64,000 nucleotides of DNA from Idiomarina aquatica (GCF_004362895.1 NZ_SNXI01000003.1:151603-215602), one strand, 5' to 3'; counted from the first letter of the stretch, positions 48,676-58,347 are shown. A program made the numbers and translations. The notes: generated from the sequence alone by a model not told the origin.

Positions 48676-51510
48676 TTAGAACTCGTAGCTAAAGCCCAGC
48701 AAGTAGTTGCGACCGTAATCCTGGTAATCGCGAACCTGCAACGCATTGTCACCTTGTAACGAGATAAACGGTTCTTCGGTGATGTTCTGCACCTGGAAAG
48801 TGACTTCCAAGTTCTCAAGTCCGCTGATGCCAGAGTCTGCGAAGTCATAGCCAAATTGCGCATCCCAGATGGTTTCACCCTGAATATCAACTTGCTGCGT
48901 CTCAAAGCCCAAGCCGTACACATCGCCTTTGAAGTCACTGCGTTTACGCATGCTGGTGCGGGCACTAAAGCCATAACGCTCGTAGTAGAAGGTTACGCTC
49001 TGAATGCTGTCAGACAAGCCGGGTAGCTCATAATCGTTACCGTTCTGGTCCTGAATATCCTGTTCGACACCGGTATGGCTAGCCAAAATACCGAAGCCTT
49101 CTAGTGCCTCAGAGAATTCGCTCAGCGGCAGCGCGATAGCTAACTCATAACCCCAAAGTTGGCCGCCACCACCATTGACTTTGCCTGAACCTGTCGCCGA
49201 GCTGGTCTCCGGAATTTCGCCGGTAGCAGGGTCAGGAACACCACTTAAATCAAGCTCGTAATTACCGTTAAAGATCCAGTCATTCAAATCTTTGTAGAAC
49301 AACGCCGCAGAGAAGTAACCCTCGGCAGTAAAGTAATTTTCATAACTTAAATCTAAGCCAGTAGCCTCTTTAGGCTCCAGGTTTGGGTTACCACCTGATA
49401 CTGACCAGTAGTTGCCATTCTCATCAGGCTGCTGTGCGCTGTAAGTTGCGCTAATTGACGCATTCATCTCGTCCAGGCGAGCGCGCGAAATCGTTTTTGC
49501 AGCACCAAAACGCAGCATTTGTTGCTCGTCGATGGCAAAGATCAGGTTTAAGCTAGGTAAAACATGACCGTAATCGTGGCTCACGTCGGTTGGCTGAGCT
49601 ACCACCAGACCATCAACAACGTTAAATGCGTTACCTTGTGATGATTGTTTGGTGTGAACATAGCGTAAACCAACATTACCGGTAACAGGAATACCAGCAA
49701 ACTGAGTATCAATATTACCCTGTACGAATGCTGCGGTGACGTCTTCTTGTACCGTCCATGAGCGTGTTAAGTGCTTCGGATCGGTTAGACTTTCGCGCAA
49801 CAGCTCATAATAGCCGTCATCGATGAGACCCTGTGTGTCATAAGCAATCATCGGACCCATACCGATAAAGCTTAAATCTGCGGTACCCAAACGGTATTGT
49901 TCAGGTACTGACATCATGCCGACGTTATCAGGGTAGGAGAAGTCGGCCAGTGTCATATAGTACCCCTCGGAATCCTTACTTTTCTCACGATCCCGATAGG
50001 TCACACCGAATTCAATACCTTTAAAGAACTCATTGTTTAAAACTCGGCTGGCAGCTAGCTTTAAGGTGGTTAGCTCGTCCTCAACCGCCGGAGCATTAAT
50101 AAAGCCATCCTGAGCGGTGTTCTCATATGGTGTGCCGACCAGTCCGTAGTTATCGTTTAACGCTGCACTGGCCCCCCAAGATAACGGGCCACCTAGCTGC
50201 ATCAGGTTAAAGTCGCTGTAATCTAGCTGATGACTGAACTGTGCACCTGTGTTACCGGAATCAAACACATAACCAATGTCATCGGCAATACCATTATTAT
50301 CGCCTCGACCGGTCCCGGCGTAGCTTTCGACACTCCATACCTGGCGTTCAACTTCAGAACGACTGGCATCAAATTCTAATGTCCAGTTATGGTCCAGGAA
50401 GTATTCGACGTTATAACCGAATTGCGTCAGCTCAGCTGCTCGTTCTTCATAGTCGTTGCGCAACACTACACGCTGACCTTGAGTAACCGCACTGGTGACA
50501 AAGCCGGTTTCCGGGTCTACCGTCGCACTCTCCGGATCAATCGAGCCCTGCCCCCAGGCAAACGGCACTTCAGTACCACGCAAGATTTTTTCATCAACGA
50601 AGTCAACATAAAGAGCATCAAAGGTCATATTGACCTTATCGGTTGGAGTGAATTCCAGCACCAACATAGCCGAATCACGCTCCAAAGTTGACGAACGCAC
50701 ATACGGTTTAGCACCGCCCAGAATAGACTCAGTGTCGCCCGATTCTGTCGTAAACTCCGGGTATCCCCATGAGTTCCAGCGCTTTTCTTGATTCGGAGAG
50801 CTCATGGTAGTGTACGCAAATGCCACACCGAAGGTGTCATCCGCAAATTGATCAATGTAAGAGACGGTGCCGCGATAACCTTGGTCATCACCGTCCGGGT
50901 TTAATTTATCAAAACTGGATTGTTCAAACTGGCCATTGACCTGAAATACCTGTTCGCCTTTAGTCAGTGGGCGAACCGTTTGCATGTCAATAACGCCGGC
51001 AATACCTTCGCCGCTCAGTGACGCGCTCGGTGTTTTATAAACCGTCACACCACTCATGATTTCAGATGGATACAGATCAAATTCCACACCCCGGTTATCG
51101 CTTATGGATACCTGCTGACGACCATTAAAGGTTGTGGTGCTTTCGTTTTCACTAAAACCACGAACACTGACTCGCGAAGCTCGCCCATCCAGCCGTTGTG
51201 CAGTGATGCCCGGCAGTCGTGCGATTGACTCAGCAATCGATGAGTCAGGGAGCTTACCAATGTCTTCTGCAGAAATAGATTCAACAACCGACGTTGAAAA
51301 ACGCTTGGTGTTGATCGATTCAACCACGCTGCGACGGAACGTGCTGGTTACTTCAATTCGTTCAACATCTTTTTGTTGCTGCTGTTGCTGCTGTTCGCCT
51401 TTTTGTGTGGCGTTATTTTGAGCATCTGCCTCTTGTGCATAAGCGGTCTGACCGATGAGGCCGGCGCTAATAAGGGCAAGCGTTAGCATACTGGGTTTGA
51501 ACGTAGACAT
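48676..51510 (-). CDS. TonB-dependent receptor (probable maltodextrin uptake)
   Basis: 944 residues from the ATG at 51510, where a normal signal peptide begins (MSTFKPSML, cleavage after AYA); the longer frame to 51645 would add an odd leader that spans a LacI-type operator. The plug domain begins near VERIEVTSTF, and the beta-barrel ends in an aromatic residue (YEF). It imports oligosaccharides through the outer membrane using TonB energy. A run of seven Gln lies before the plug. Its place next to GH13/GH15 genes points to maltodextrin. Confidence 0.93.
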   Translation of the reverse strand: MSTFKPSMLTLALISAGLIGQTAYAQEADAQNNATQKGEQQQQQQQKDVERIEVTSTFRRSVVESINTKRFSTSVVESISAEDIGKLPDSSIAESIARLPGITAQRLDGRASRVSVRGFSENESTTTFNGRQQVSISDNRGVEFDLYPSEIMSGVTVYKTPSASLSGEGIAGVIDMQTVRPLTKGEQVFQVNGQFEQSSFDKLNPDGDDQGYRGTVSYIDQFADDTFGVAFAYTTMSSPNQEKRWNSWGYPEFTTESGDTESILGGAKPYVRSSTLERDSAMLVLEFTPTDKVNMTFDALYVDFVDEKILRGTEVPFAWGQGSIDPESATVDPETGFVTSAVTQGQRVVLRNDYEERAAELTQFGYNVEYFLDHNWTLEFDASRSEVERQVWSVESYAGTGRGDNNGIADDIGYVFDSGNTGAQFSHQLDYSDFNLMQLGGPLSWGASAALNDNYGLVGTPYENTAQDGFINAPAVEDELTTLKLAASRVLNNEFFKGIEFGVTYRDREKSKDSEGYYMTLADFSYPDNVGMMSVPEQYRLGTADLSFIGMGPMIAYDTQGLIDDGYYELLRESLTDPKHLTRSWTVQEDVTAAFVQGNIDTQFAGIPVTGNVGLRYVHTKQSSQGNAFNVVDGLVVAQPTDVSHDYGHVLPSLNLIFAIDEQQMLRFGAAKTISRARLDEMNASISATYSAQQPDENGNYWSVSGGNPNLEPKEATGLDLSYENYFTAEGYFSAALFYKDLNDWIFNGNYELDLSGVPDPATGEIPETSSATGSGKVNGGGGQLWGYELAIALPLSEFSEALEGFGILASHTGVEQDIQDQNGNDYELPGLSDSIQSVTFYYERYGFSARTSMRKRSDFKGDVYGLGFETQQVDIQGETIWDAQFGYDFADSGISGLENLEVTFQVQNITEEPFISLQGDNALQVRDYQDYGRNYLLGFSYEF

Positions 51511-51640
51511 AATAATTAATCCTGGTTGTTCATGCTTATCACCAAGTTGGTGCAGACTCTTATTTTTAGCCGCTATCCACTGTGGTTCTTGTTGTTGTCG
51601 GCGAAATACTAGCGCTCGTAATAAATTATTAACAAATTTA

Positions 51641-51654
51641 TGCATACGTATTCA
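51641..51654. promoter_or_regulatory. LacI-type operator candidate near the TonB receptor gene
   Basis: TGCATACGTATTCA differs by one base from the perfect palindrome at 51846. It lies 131 bases before the TonB receptor start. Confidence 0.55.
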
Positions 51655-51736
51655 GTTGCGCGTTTGCCCCACTATTGTGCATCAGCCCCGCACCACGCGA
51701 GCAATAGCTGGACAATAAGAAATTTACAGCTCATCA

Positions 51737-51748
51737 GTTTACGTAAAC
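51737..51748. promoter_or_regulatory. CG-centred palindrome, LacI-type operator candidate
   Basis: GTTTACGTAAAC is a perfect 12-bp palindrome followed at once by GTAAAC. CG-centred palindromes of this kind are typical of LacI-family sites. Confidence 0.45.
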
Positions 51749-51845
51749 GTAAACTTGCAATGAAAAATAATTTGCGACGACTCTCGAGCGCTGTAGCCCA
51801 TAACGCAACCGCGATGTAGCCGTTATCCCGCAAATCCACGCAAAG

Positions 51846-51859
51846 TGCATACGTATGCA
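51846..51859. promoter_or_regulatory. Perfect LacI-type operator candidate upstream of alpha-glucosidase
   Basis: TGCATACGTATGCA is a perfect 14-bp palindrome 75 bases before the alpha-glucosidase ATG. Together with the sites at 51641 and 51737 it fills the 423-base divergent region 51511-51933, where no gene is supported. Confidence 0.65.
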
Positions 51860-51933
51860 GATTTTTTACAAGGCTTCGTGGCTTACTTATTCTTTGCCCG
51901 ACAATAAAAATAACCGATGTTCTGGAGCAACAA

Positions 51934-53553
51934 ATGGCTAACCCTCTTTGGTGGAAAGGTGCGGTAATTTATCAGATATACCCACGCAGCTTTCAAGATA
52001 CAAATGGTGATGGGATCGGCGACATACCTGGTATTGTTAGTCGACTTGATTATATCAAAAGCCTGGGTGTTGACGCGGTATGGATATCGCCGTTTTTTAA
52101 ATCACCAATGAAGGACTTCGGCTACGATATCAGTGATTATCGCGACATCGACCCGATATTTGGTAACCTCGATGATTTCGATGAGCTAATCGAAGAGGCA
52201 CATAAGCGCGACATCAAAGTTATCATCGACCAGGTTTTAAGCCACACGTCTGATCAGCATCCGTGGTTTTTAGAAAGTCGCGAATCAAAGAATAATGATT
52301 ATGCAGATTGGTATGTATGGGCAGATGCGAGAGAGGATGGCACTCAGCCCAATAACTGGTTGTCATTATTTGGTGGCCCGGCCTGGCAGTGGGAGCCGCG
52401 CCGCGAACAATATTATTTGCACAACTTTTTAACCGAACAGCCGGATCTGAACTTTTATAACCCGAAAGTCCGTCAGGCGGTACTCGACAACGTTGAGTTC
52501 TGGCTTAAAAAAGGTGTCGACGGCTTCCGTTTGGATGCCATCAACTTTTGCTATCACGATGCACAGTTGCGGGATAACCCGGCCAAGCCTAAGGAAAAAC
52601 GACAAGGGCGTGGGTTTAGTACTGATAACCCTTACGCATTCCAATACCACTATTACAATAATACCCAGCCCGAGAACCTTGATTTTATTCGCGACATCCG
52701 CGCATTGCTTAACAAGTACCCCGGCACAGTAGCGTTAGGTGAAATATCCTCTGAAGATTCACTGGCGACCATGGCGGAATATACCAGTGGCGGCGACAAG
52801 CTACATATGGGGTATAGTTTTGAGTTGCTCACGGATGACTACAGCAGCCGCTATATTCGCAAAACAGTAGAAACACTTGAAGCAAACATGCGTGAGGGCT
52901 GGCCTTGCTGGGCTTTCAGTAATCATGACGTCGAACGTGTAGCCAGCCGCTGGGCTCGTAATGGCCAGGTAAACGCCAATCAAGTAAAAATGCTGACAGC
53001 GTTGCTAGGCTCTTTGCGTGGCAGTGTTTGTATGTATCAAGGCGAGGAATTGGCGTTGGGCGAAGCCGAGGTGGCATTCAATGATCTTCAGGATCCTTAC
53101 GGGGTCACGTTTTGGCCTAACTTTAAAGGCCGTGACGGTTGCCGTACGCCGATGCCGTGGCGTGACGAGGAGAATGCCGGTTTCAGCGAAGGTAAACCAT
53201 GGCTTCCGGTTTATGCCGAGCACCGTGCCCAGAACGTCGCTAAACAGAAACAAGATCCTGAGTCGACACTGAATGCGTTCAGCGAATTCATGGCCTGGCG
53301 TCGCACTCAGCCGGCGTTAGTTGAGGGAAGTATTCGTTTTATCGAAACCGATGAGCCGGTGCTGGCCTTCTATCGCGAACACGATGGAGAATCGATTTTG
53401 TGCTGCTTTAATCTGGCTGACGCACCAGCAACACTGGATTTAACGCTGCAACCCACTCATCAATTTGCTGATGAGATCAGCCACCATAACGCATCCTTGC
53501 AAGGTTCAATCCTGACTTTGCCCGCTTTCGGCTGCTGGTTTGCAATGGTATGA
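51934..53553 (+). CDS. GH13 alpha-glucosidase
   Basis: 539 residues without a signal peptide, so cytoplasmic. GH13 oligo-1,6-/alpha-glucosidase features are WWKGAVIYQIYPRSF, nucleophile Asp in DGFRLDAINF, Glu in LGEISSED and Asp in FSNHDVER. It converts imported maltodextrins to glucose. It is divergent from the TonB receptor gene, with LacI-type operators between, and ends in a strong terminator. Confidence 0.94.
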   Translation: MANPLWWKGAVIYQIYPRSFQDTNGDGIGDIPGIVSRLDYIKSLGVDAVWISPFFKSPMKDFGYDISDYRDIDPIFGNLDDFDELIEEAHKRDIKVIIDQVLSHTSDQHPWFLESRESKNNDYADWYVWADAREDGTQPNNWLSLFGGPAWQWEPRREQYYLHNFLTEQPDLNFYNPKVRQAVLDNVEFWLKKGVDGFRLDAINFCYHDAQLRDNPAKPKEKRQGRGFSTDNPYAFQYHYYNNTQPENLDFIRDIRALLNKYPGTVALGEISSEDSLATMAEYTSGGDKLHMGYSFELLTDDYSSRYIRKTVETLEANMREGWPCWAFSNHDVERVASRWARNGQVNANQVKMLTALLGSLRGSVCMYQGEELALGEAEVAFNDLQDPYGVTFWPNFKGRDGCRTPMPWRDEENAGFSEGKPWLPVYAEHRAQNVAKQKQDPESTLNAFSEFMAWRRTQPALVEGSIRFIETDEPVLAFYREHDGESILCCFNLADAPATLDLTLQPTHQFADEISHHNASLQGSILTLPAFGCWFAMV

Positions 53554-53593
53554 GGACAGACTCCCTGGTGTCAAAAATGACATGACATTTTTG

Positions 53594-53617
53594 AGCACCC
53601 TTCGGGGTGCTTTTTTT
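53594..53617 (+). terminator. Terminator after alpha-glucosidase
   Basis: AGCACCC-TTCG-GGGTGCT followed by a T run. A separate perfect hairpin, TCAAAAATG/CATTTTTGA at 53571-53594, directly precedes it. Confidence 0.88.
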
Positions 53618-53626
53618 ACTTAAAAA

Positions 53627-53673
53627 TGGTGGCCCCTCCCAGACTTGAACTGGGGACCTACCGATTATGAGTC
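53627..53673 (-). other. 3' fragment of a tRNA-Ile2 (CAU) gene, putative att site
   Basis: Read on the minus strand, the sequence from the anticodon loop to the end is tRNA-like: CTCATAA loop, TCGG, then the T arm CCCAG-TTCAAGT-CTGGG, the acceptor strand AGGGGCC, discriminator A and an encoded CCA. It matches the 3' half of gammaproteobacterial tRNA-Ile2. The anticodon-stem 5' strand, D arm and 5' acceptor strand are missing, and homology stops at the anticodon loop, a common tyrosine-integrase crossover point. This fits the displaced 3' copy left when an element integrated to the right. Confidence 0.75.
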
Positions 53674-53825
53674 CTGCATTGGTGGGTTTTCTAACACTTA
53701 GCTTCGGTTAAAAATATTCGGTTTTTCAGATGGTTATGTATTAACTGGATGTTTTTGATCCGACGCCGGTTTTGACGATTTTGATCTTAACTTCCGCTGT
53801 AACTACCGCTTGAGATTAGTTTGCT

Positions 53826-54929
53826 TCAAAAAGGTTTAATACGATTACTGTCTTTTGTCATTAGCGTCATCAATCGCGGATGCACAAATAATTTTTCCTT
53901 TCCTGAATCGACCTCTTGCAGCACGCCAATATCGGCTAACTGCTTTAAATAGGTTGAAGCGGTCTGACGTTTTGCAATATCACGCTCAACCAGATTGCTA
54001 ATACGGCAATAAGGCTGTTCAAAAATAAGCTGAACAAGCTCGTAGCTGTATATTTTCGGTAGCTGCGCCTTTACATAATCGGTTGTACTTTCCATGAGCG
54101 TTCTAATCGCTGTAATTTTTTCACCGGTCCATATTGCGGTTTGCTCGACACCTTTTAGCATAAATAACAACCACTCTTCCCAGCTCTGATCTTTAGTGAC
54201 TTGGTTCAAGAGGCGATAATAGTCTTGCTTATTATGAACGATGAAGCGACTCAAATACAAAATAGGCAGTGTTAGAAGACCCGATTCAATAAGGTATAAA
54301 ACGTTTAAAATACGACCTGTTCTGCCATTCCCGTCATAGAAGGGGTGTATAGCTTCAAATTGATAATGGCTAATCGCCATCTTTATCAGCGGATCCAGAT
54401 CGTCGTCATTATGAAGAAATCGCTCCCAGTTGGTTAACAAGTCCCGAATCACATCTTCTCCGGTTGGCGGCGTATAGATAATTTCGCCTGTCGTTCGGTT
54501 CCCTATAAAAGTCCCCGGTACTTTACGAATATCCATCTCGGAGTGCTTTAAGGTACTGCATACCTCAATAGCCGTCGCTGTGCATAGCGGCTTTTTCTCA
54601 AGTTGTATAAAGCCTTGGTATAACGCGGTTCGGTAACGTAATGCTTCCTTGGTTGCATGATCAGCACCTTTACCCCCTTGCGCATACTGAAAAAGCTTAT
54701 CGGTCGTGGTAACAATATTTTCAATTTCTGAACTATCTTTTGCTTCAAGCAAAGGCAGCAGGTTAATTAACATGCTTTGGTTGGGAATGAGCTCTCCAGC
54801 CTTTTTTAACTCCGCTACAGCAGCACGTGCAGAAATACAGGCCTTCAGCACAGCCCTAGTTTCTATGACATCTAGGTTGGGTGGTAATGTCGGTAATTGA
54901 TTGTACGGCTGATCTGCTTGCCAAGTCAT
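53826..54929 (-). CDS. Fic family protein (class II, with N-terminal inhibitory motif)
   Basis: 367 residues. The full Fic motif [12 protein letters not shown] is at 195-206, so transferase activity (usually AMPylation) is expected. An S-x-x-x-E-N inhibitory motif is present at 66-71, giving class II autoinhibition. A C-terminal winged-helix region (about 290-350) follows, as in stand-alone Fic proteins that may bind their own promoter. It stands alone next to the tRNA fragment; a repeated TCGACAT array lies directly upstream. Confidence 0.9.
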   Translation of the reverse strand: MTWQADQPYNQLPTLPPNLDVIETRAVLKACISARAAVAELKKAGELIPNQSMLINLLPLLEAKDSSEIENIVTTTDKLFQYAQGGKGADHATKEALRYRTALYQGFIQLEKKPLCTATAIEVCSTLKHSEMDIRKVPGTFIGNRTTGEIIYTPPTGEDVIRDLLTNWERFLHNDDDLDPLIKMAISHYQFEAIHPFYDGNGRTGRILNVLYLIESGLLTLPILYLSRFIVHNKQDYYRLLNQVTKDQSWEEWLLFMLKGVEQTAIWTGEKITAIRTLMESTTDYVKAQLPKIYSYELVQLIFEQPYCRISNLVERDIAKRQTASTYLKQLADIGVLQEVDSGKEKLFVHPRLMTLMTKDSNRIKPF

Positions 54930-54949
54930 GTTTAAATTTCCAGCTTAAA

Positions 54950-55067
54950 TCGACATAAATAAACGATGAGTTCAGTTTATGTCGTTCCGATCGACATATC
55001 AATTTAATGTGTCGATTTTTTCTTATTTTTTCGACATGAATTATTTTTAGGTCGATATCATCGACAT
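54950..55067. promoter_or_regulatory. Array of TCGACAT heptamers upstream of fic
   Basis: TCGACAT occurs exactly, in one orientation, at 54950, 54991, 55031 and 55061 (spacing 41, 40 and 30 bases). Inverted forms lie at 54979 (ATGTCG) and 55009 (one mismatch). TATGTCG and CGACATA make a 7-bp-arm inverted repeat around 54978-54998. Helical-turn spacing suggests cooperative protein binding. The rest of 54930-55234 shows no gene. Confidence 0.55.
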
Positions 55068-55234
55068 ACCAAGCCTTAACCCCCCACTATGTCAGCCTAG
55101 TTGTCTCTTGGTGCATGATAGACCTCTAATTAGGTGGCCAAATTTAGTTTGCCACTACAGTTATTATCTGAATTCAGGATTGGTTTACAAAACAGAGCCC
55201 GAAGAAAATTTCCAGGCCCTGCTGTTAGGGTAAG

Positions 55235-57847
55235 TTAAAAGTTATGAACAACAGATATATTAGCTGTACGACCGCGCAGATTGTATTGGGTCATATCGTA
55301 TCCGTAGGCTCCGCCTGCCGGATCAAACGGCGGCTGCTCGTCGAACAGATTACTGATATTCAAGGTCAGCTGAGTATTACCAAAACCCTGATAAACCAGC
55401 TGTGAATCCACTTGCCAGTAGCTATCAACCTTTTTGTGTAACCCCGGATTACTGCTTTGCGTGGCTATCTGCTGCTTGTAGCTGCTGGTGTAGTTAAGGC
55501 TAACACCCCATTGCCAGTCACTAACCAGCCAACGCAGTTGGTTATTGCCTTTCCATTTGGGCAGTGCGCCTAATATATTACTGCCAGCGCCATCAGTAGG
55601 TTCCTGACCGGCAACTAATGCCTGCTCGTACTCTAAAAGCCGTGACCAGGTGCTCTGAAACTGAAGTGTAGAATTGCTTAGCTGCAATTGGTAGTTCGCA
55701 TCAATATCAAAGCCGCGGGTAGAGCGGGTGCCCTGGTTGCGGTACTGGTTGCTGATAATTTGCAGTCGCCCGGCGTCGTCGCGCTGAATGCGGTCTGCGT
55801 ACTGGTCTTCATTATTGATAATGAACTGCGCGTTGTCGGGCGCAATAATGTCGTCCTGCTCAATTTCGAATACATCCACAGCTATGCTGGCACCTTTTTG
55901 CGGAGACCAGATAATACCGGCATTGAGGTTGGTTGAGCGTTCGGCATCAAGCTCAGAGTTACCCGTGCGCACTTGCGTAAAACCACGGCGTACACCCGGA
56001 TCAATGGGGTCACTTGGGTCAATAACCGAGCCATAGCTGATGGTGTTACTTTCTGCAATTTCCGGAAGCGATGGCGCACGGAAGCCACGTGACCAGGAAC
56101 CGCGCAGCAACCAGTCGTCGCCTAATACATAGTGAAACGCCACTTTAGGTGACCAGGCCGAACCAAAATCATCATAATGGTCATAACGGCCGGCCAGGTT
56201 TACGTTCAGGTTTTCGACAACAGGAACGTCCAGCTCGACAAAGCCAGCGGCAACTTGTCGTTTCCCTTTAATTAGGTTGATAGCTGGGCGCAGCTCGGTG
56301 CCTGATAACACTTCCGGCGAGGTTCCTGCATCCATTTCCTCTTCACGCCAGTCGACCCCAAAGGCAATGCTGAGTGGTCCGTTATCCAGCTCTTTTAAAA
56401 TGGTGCTGGCATTGGCGTTAATACTGTTTAGCTCGTAAAACCCCGGGCGACGCGTATCAATGCGCAGTGCCTCAATGGTTTCTGCGTCGTTATTGCCGTT
56501 AAAGAAGTCATACTCGGCGCTGGCCAGCACATCTTCAAAAGTGTAGCGGTTAATAAAGTTATCAACGTACTCGCGCTGGCGGCTTTGTGAGTTCAGCACA
56601 TTGACCGACCAGTCCCAGTCTAAGCCTCGGTAATTAACACCGGCCAGAAAGCGGTGAAAGTCTTGTTTATTGGCTTTTACGCGCTCGCCTACATCAAAAA
56701 ACGTGTATTCAAAAGGTAAAGCCTCTGAACCCGGGTTGTTCGGATGCCCGATCGGTAACTCCACCGGAATATCCACTAAACTGCCGGTTTCCTGATTATA
56801 AGCCCGCAGTCCGGCACCGACACTTAACGGCGCGCCAAACACGTGGCTTGAACGGTTATTGCTGTACAGAAAGTCACTATACGCCTGTATGTCGTCGGTG
56901 AGTTGCAAAGTGCCCTGCAGTGAGAACTGATGTCGCTCAACTTCTGGCTGAAGCGTGTTGTATGGCTGAGCGTTAAAGGCACACACCTGACCGTCTGCGC
57001 CGGGGGTAAAATCGCTTCGGTCTCTTTTCTCAGAATGGCCAGGGCAGTTCTCAAAAGCCTGAGGGTTCTGCGGATCACTTAAATAGTTACCGCCCTGCGA
57101 TGACCAGTCAGACAAACGCCCGCCGGACTTGTCGCGAAAGTCTCCGGAACGGGTAAAGTCGCGGTCATCGGCGTTTAAACGCTCGCGGGTCAGATAATCG
57201 TAGCTGAATGTCAGGTTATAGCCGTCGTCTGCTATGTCGCCTAACCCACTGATAACGCCTGCACTGTATTGTGTTAATGAACCTTCGCTGGCACCGCCGA
57301 CACCCGCGCGGAACTGGGAGCTTTGTACGTTGTTACGCAAAATAATGTTGATAACTCCGGCAATAGCGTCTGAGCCATACACTGCAGAAGCGCCGTCTTT
57401 CAATACCTCTATGCGCTCCACCGCGCCTAACGGTAGCGCGTTTAAGTCAACGAAGGTGTCCTGAGTGCCCAGCGAAAAACCGTAGTTTGAGACCCGCTGA
57501 CCATTCACCAAAATAAGCGTGTTTTTGGGGCTTAAGCCGCGTAAACCAACCGAAGCCGAGCCCGCCGAAAAACTGCTGGTGTATTGCTCGTCGTAACTGT
57601 TGCCGGTATTCACCGTTAAGTCGCGCAGCAAGTCCGTAAGCGTAATTTCACCACTGGCCGATATGTCACTGGCATCAATAATCTGCAACGGCGTGGCGTC
57701 TTCATTTTGGGTCCGTTTAATGTAGGAGCCCGTAACACTAATGCGTTCCAACTCGGAGCTAGCATCATTGGCTAACAGAGCTGGGGATGCCGATGCAGCG
57801 ATAAGCCCAGCGGCAACAGCTGATAACGTAAAGAACTTTGATTTCAT
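55235..57847 (-). CDS. TonB-dependent receptor, predicted MetJ-regulated
   Basis: 870 residues from the ATG at 57847 (GAGG six bases upstream; the frame's earlier Met lacks this). There is a signal peptide to about residue 26, a plug domain starting at ERISVTGSYIKRT and a barrel ending in a C-terminal Phe (VVHNF). The VLKDGASAVYGSDAIAGVINI (quoted in part) plug signature is standard. A three-box MetJ operator lies 27-50 bases before the start, so I infer uptake of methionine, a methionine-containing peptide or another sulfur/methionine-related compound. Confidence 0.92.
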   Translation of the reverse strand: MKSKFFTLSAVAAGLIAASASPALLANDASSELERISVTGSYIKRTQNEDATPLQIIDASDISASGEITLTDLLRDLTVNTGNSYDEQYTSSFSAGSASVGLRGLSPKNTLILVNGQRVSNYGFSLGTQDTFVDLNALPLGAVERIEVLKDGASAVYGSDAIAGVINIILRNNVQSSQFRAGVGGASEGSLTQYSAGVISGLGDIADDGYNLTFSYDYLTRERLNADDRDFTRSGDFRDKSGGRLSDWSSQGGNYLSDPQNPQAFENCPGHSEKRDRSDFTPGADGQVCAFNAQPYNTLQPEVERHQFSLQGTLQLTDDIQAYSDFLYSNNRSSHVFGAPLSVGAGLRAYNQETGSLVDIPVELPIGHPNNPGSEALPFEYTFFDVGERVKANKQDFHRFLAGVNYRGLDWDWSVNVLNSQSRQREYVDNFINRYTFEDVLASAEYDFFNGNNDAETIEALRIDTRRPGFYELNSINANASTILKELDNGPLSIAFGVDWREEEMDAGTSPEVLSGTELRPAINLIKGKRQVAAGFVELDVPVVENLNVNLAGRYDHYDDFGSAWSPKVAFHYVLGDDWLLRGSWSRGFRAPSLPEIAESNTISYGSVIDPSDPIDPGVRRGFTQVRTGNSELDAERSTNLNAGIIWSPQKGASIAVDVFEIEQDDIIAPDNAQFIINNEDQYADRIQRDDAGRLQIISNQYRNQGTRSTRGFDIDANYQLQLSNSTLQFQSTWSRLLEYEQALVAGQEPTDGAGSNILGALPKWKGNNQLRWLVSDWQWGVSLNYTSSYKQQIATQSSNPGLHKKVDSYWQVDSQLVYQGFGNTQLTLNISNLFDEQPPFDPAGGAYGYDMTQYNLRGRTANISVVHNF

Positions 57848-57873
57848 TAAATACCTCACAAAATAAACAAATA

Positions 57874-57897
57874 AGCCGTTTAGACGTCTAAACGGCT
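57874..57897. promoter_or_regulatory. MetJ operator (three tandem met boxes)
   Basis: Contiguous 8-mers AGCCGTTT, AGACGTCT and AAACGGCT match the met box AGACGTCT at 6, 8 and 6 of 8 positions. The whole 24-mer is a perfect palindrome. MetJ with SAM binds two or more adjacent boxes. Confidence 0.75.
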
Positions 57898-58150
57898 ATT
57901 AAGCATAAGCGAGATTAATAGTGGAGGTAAAGGGGAAATCGTTGTTTGGGGGAAAATAATCAAAGAGGAATAGCTTCGCGACCTTAATTTAACAAAGGCA
58001 GAAAGGCTAGTTGCAGTTGATAGTCCTACCTAGCATTCCTCCGCTAGTCGGTTTCAGTGACTATGTTTAGTAATAAATACTATCTGTTGTACGGAACCTA
58101 GTATGTGGTGGCAAAACACCTGGTTACCGCAAATTGCCAAAGCGACCTTC

Positions 58151-58243
58151 TGTACAACAAAGTGGTGACTGATCCTGTTTTTGGACACATTGATGCCAGA
58201 GGAAGTGCTCGAAATCCAGCTTCTGTCACCACTCTGTTGTACA
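58151..58243. repeat. 19-bp inverted repeat pair in a 500-base gene-free stretch
   Basis: TGTACAACAAAGTGGTGAC (58151-58169) is repeated in inverse orientation at 58225-58243 with one mismatch, separated by 55 bases. A further TGTTGTAC is at 58085-58092. The stretch 57900-58347 otherwise shows no supported gene. It could be a small mobile-element remnant, a regulator array or a structured RNA. Confidence 0.55.
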
Positions 58244-58347
58244 AATCCCCGCCCTGATACATTTTTACGCTCCACCACCCAACCACTTTACATGCACACC
58301 AAAATGAACCACACTAAGACGAAAATAACGATAAAAAGTGGCCATGG

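Noticed and set aside
51373..51400. CAG/CAA-like repeat encoding a Gln run in the TonB receptor
   Set aside because: Seven Gln in a linker before the plug is a common low-complexity stretch; no sign of phase variation or frame loss.
58054..58286. Two short minus-strand frames in the gene-free stretch
   Set aside because: They span the inverted repeats, show no family resemblance and have no convincing ribosome site; the repeat itself is the better description.
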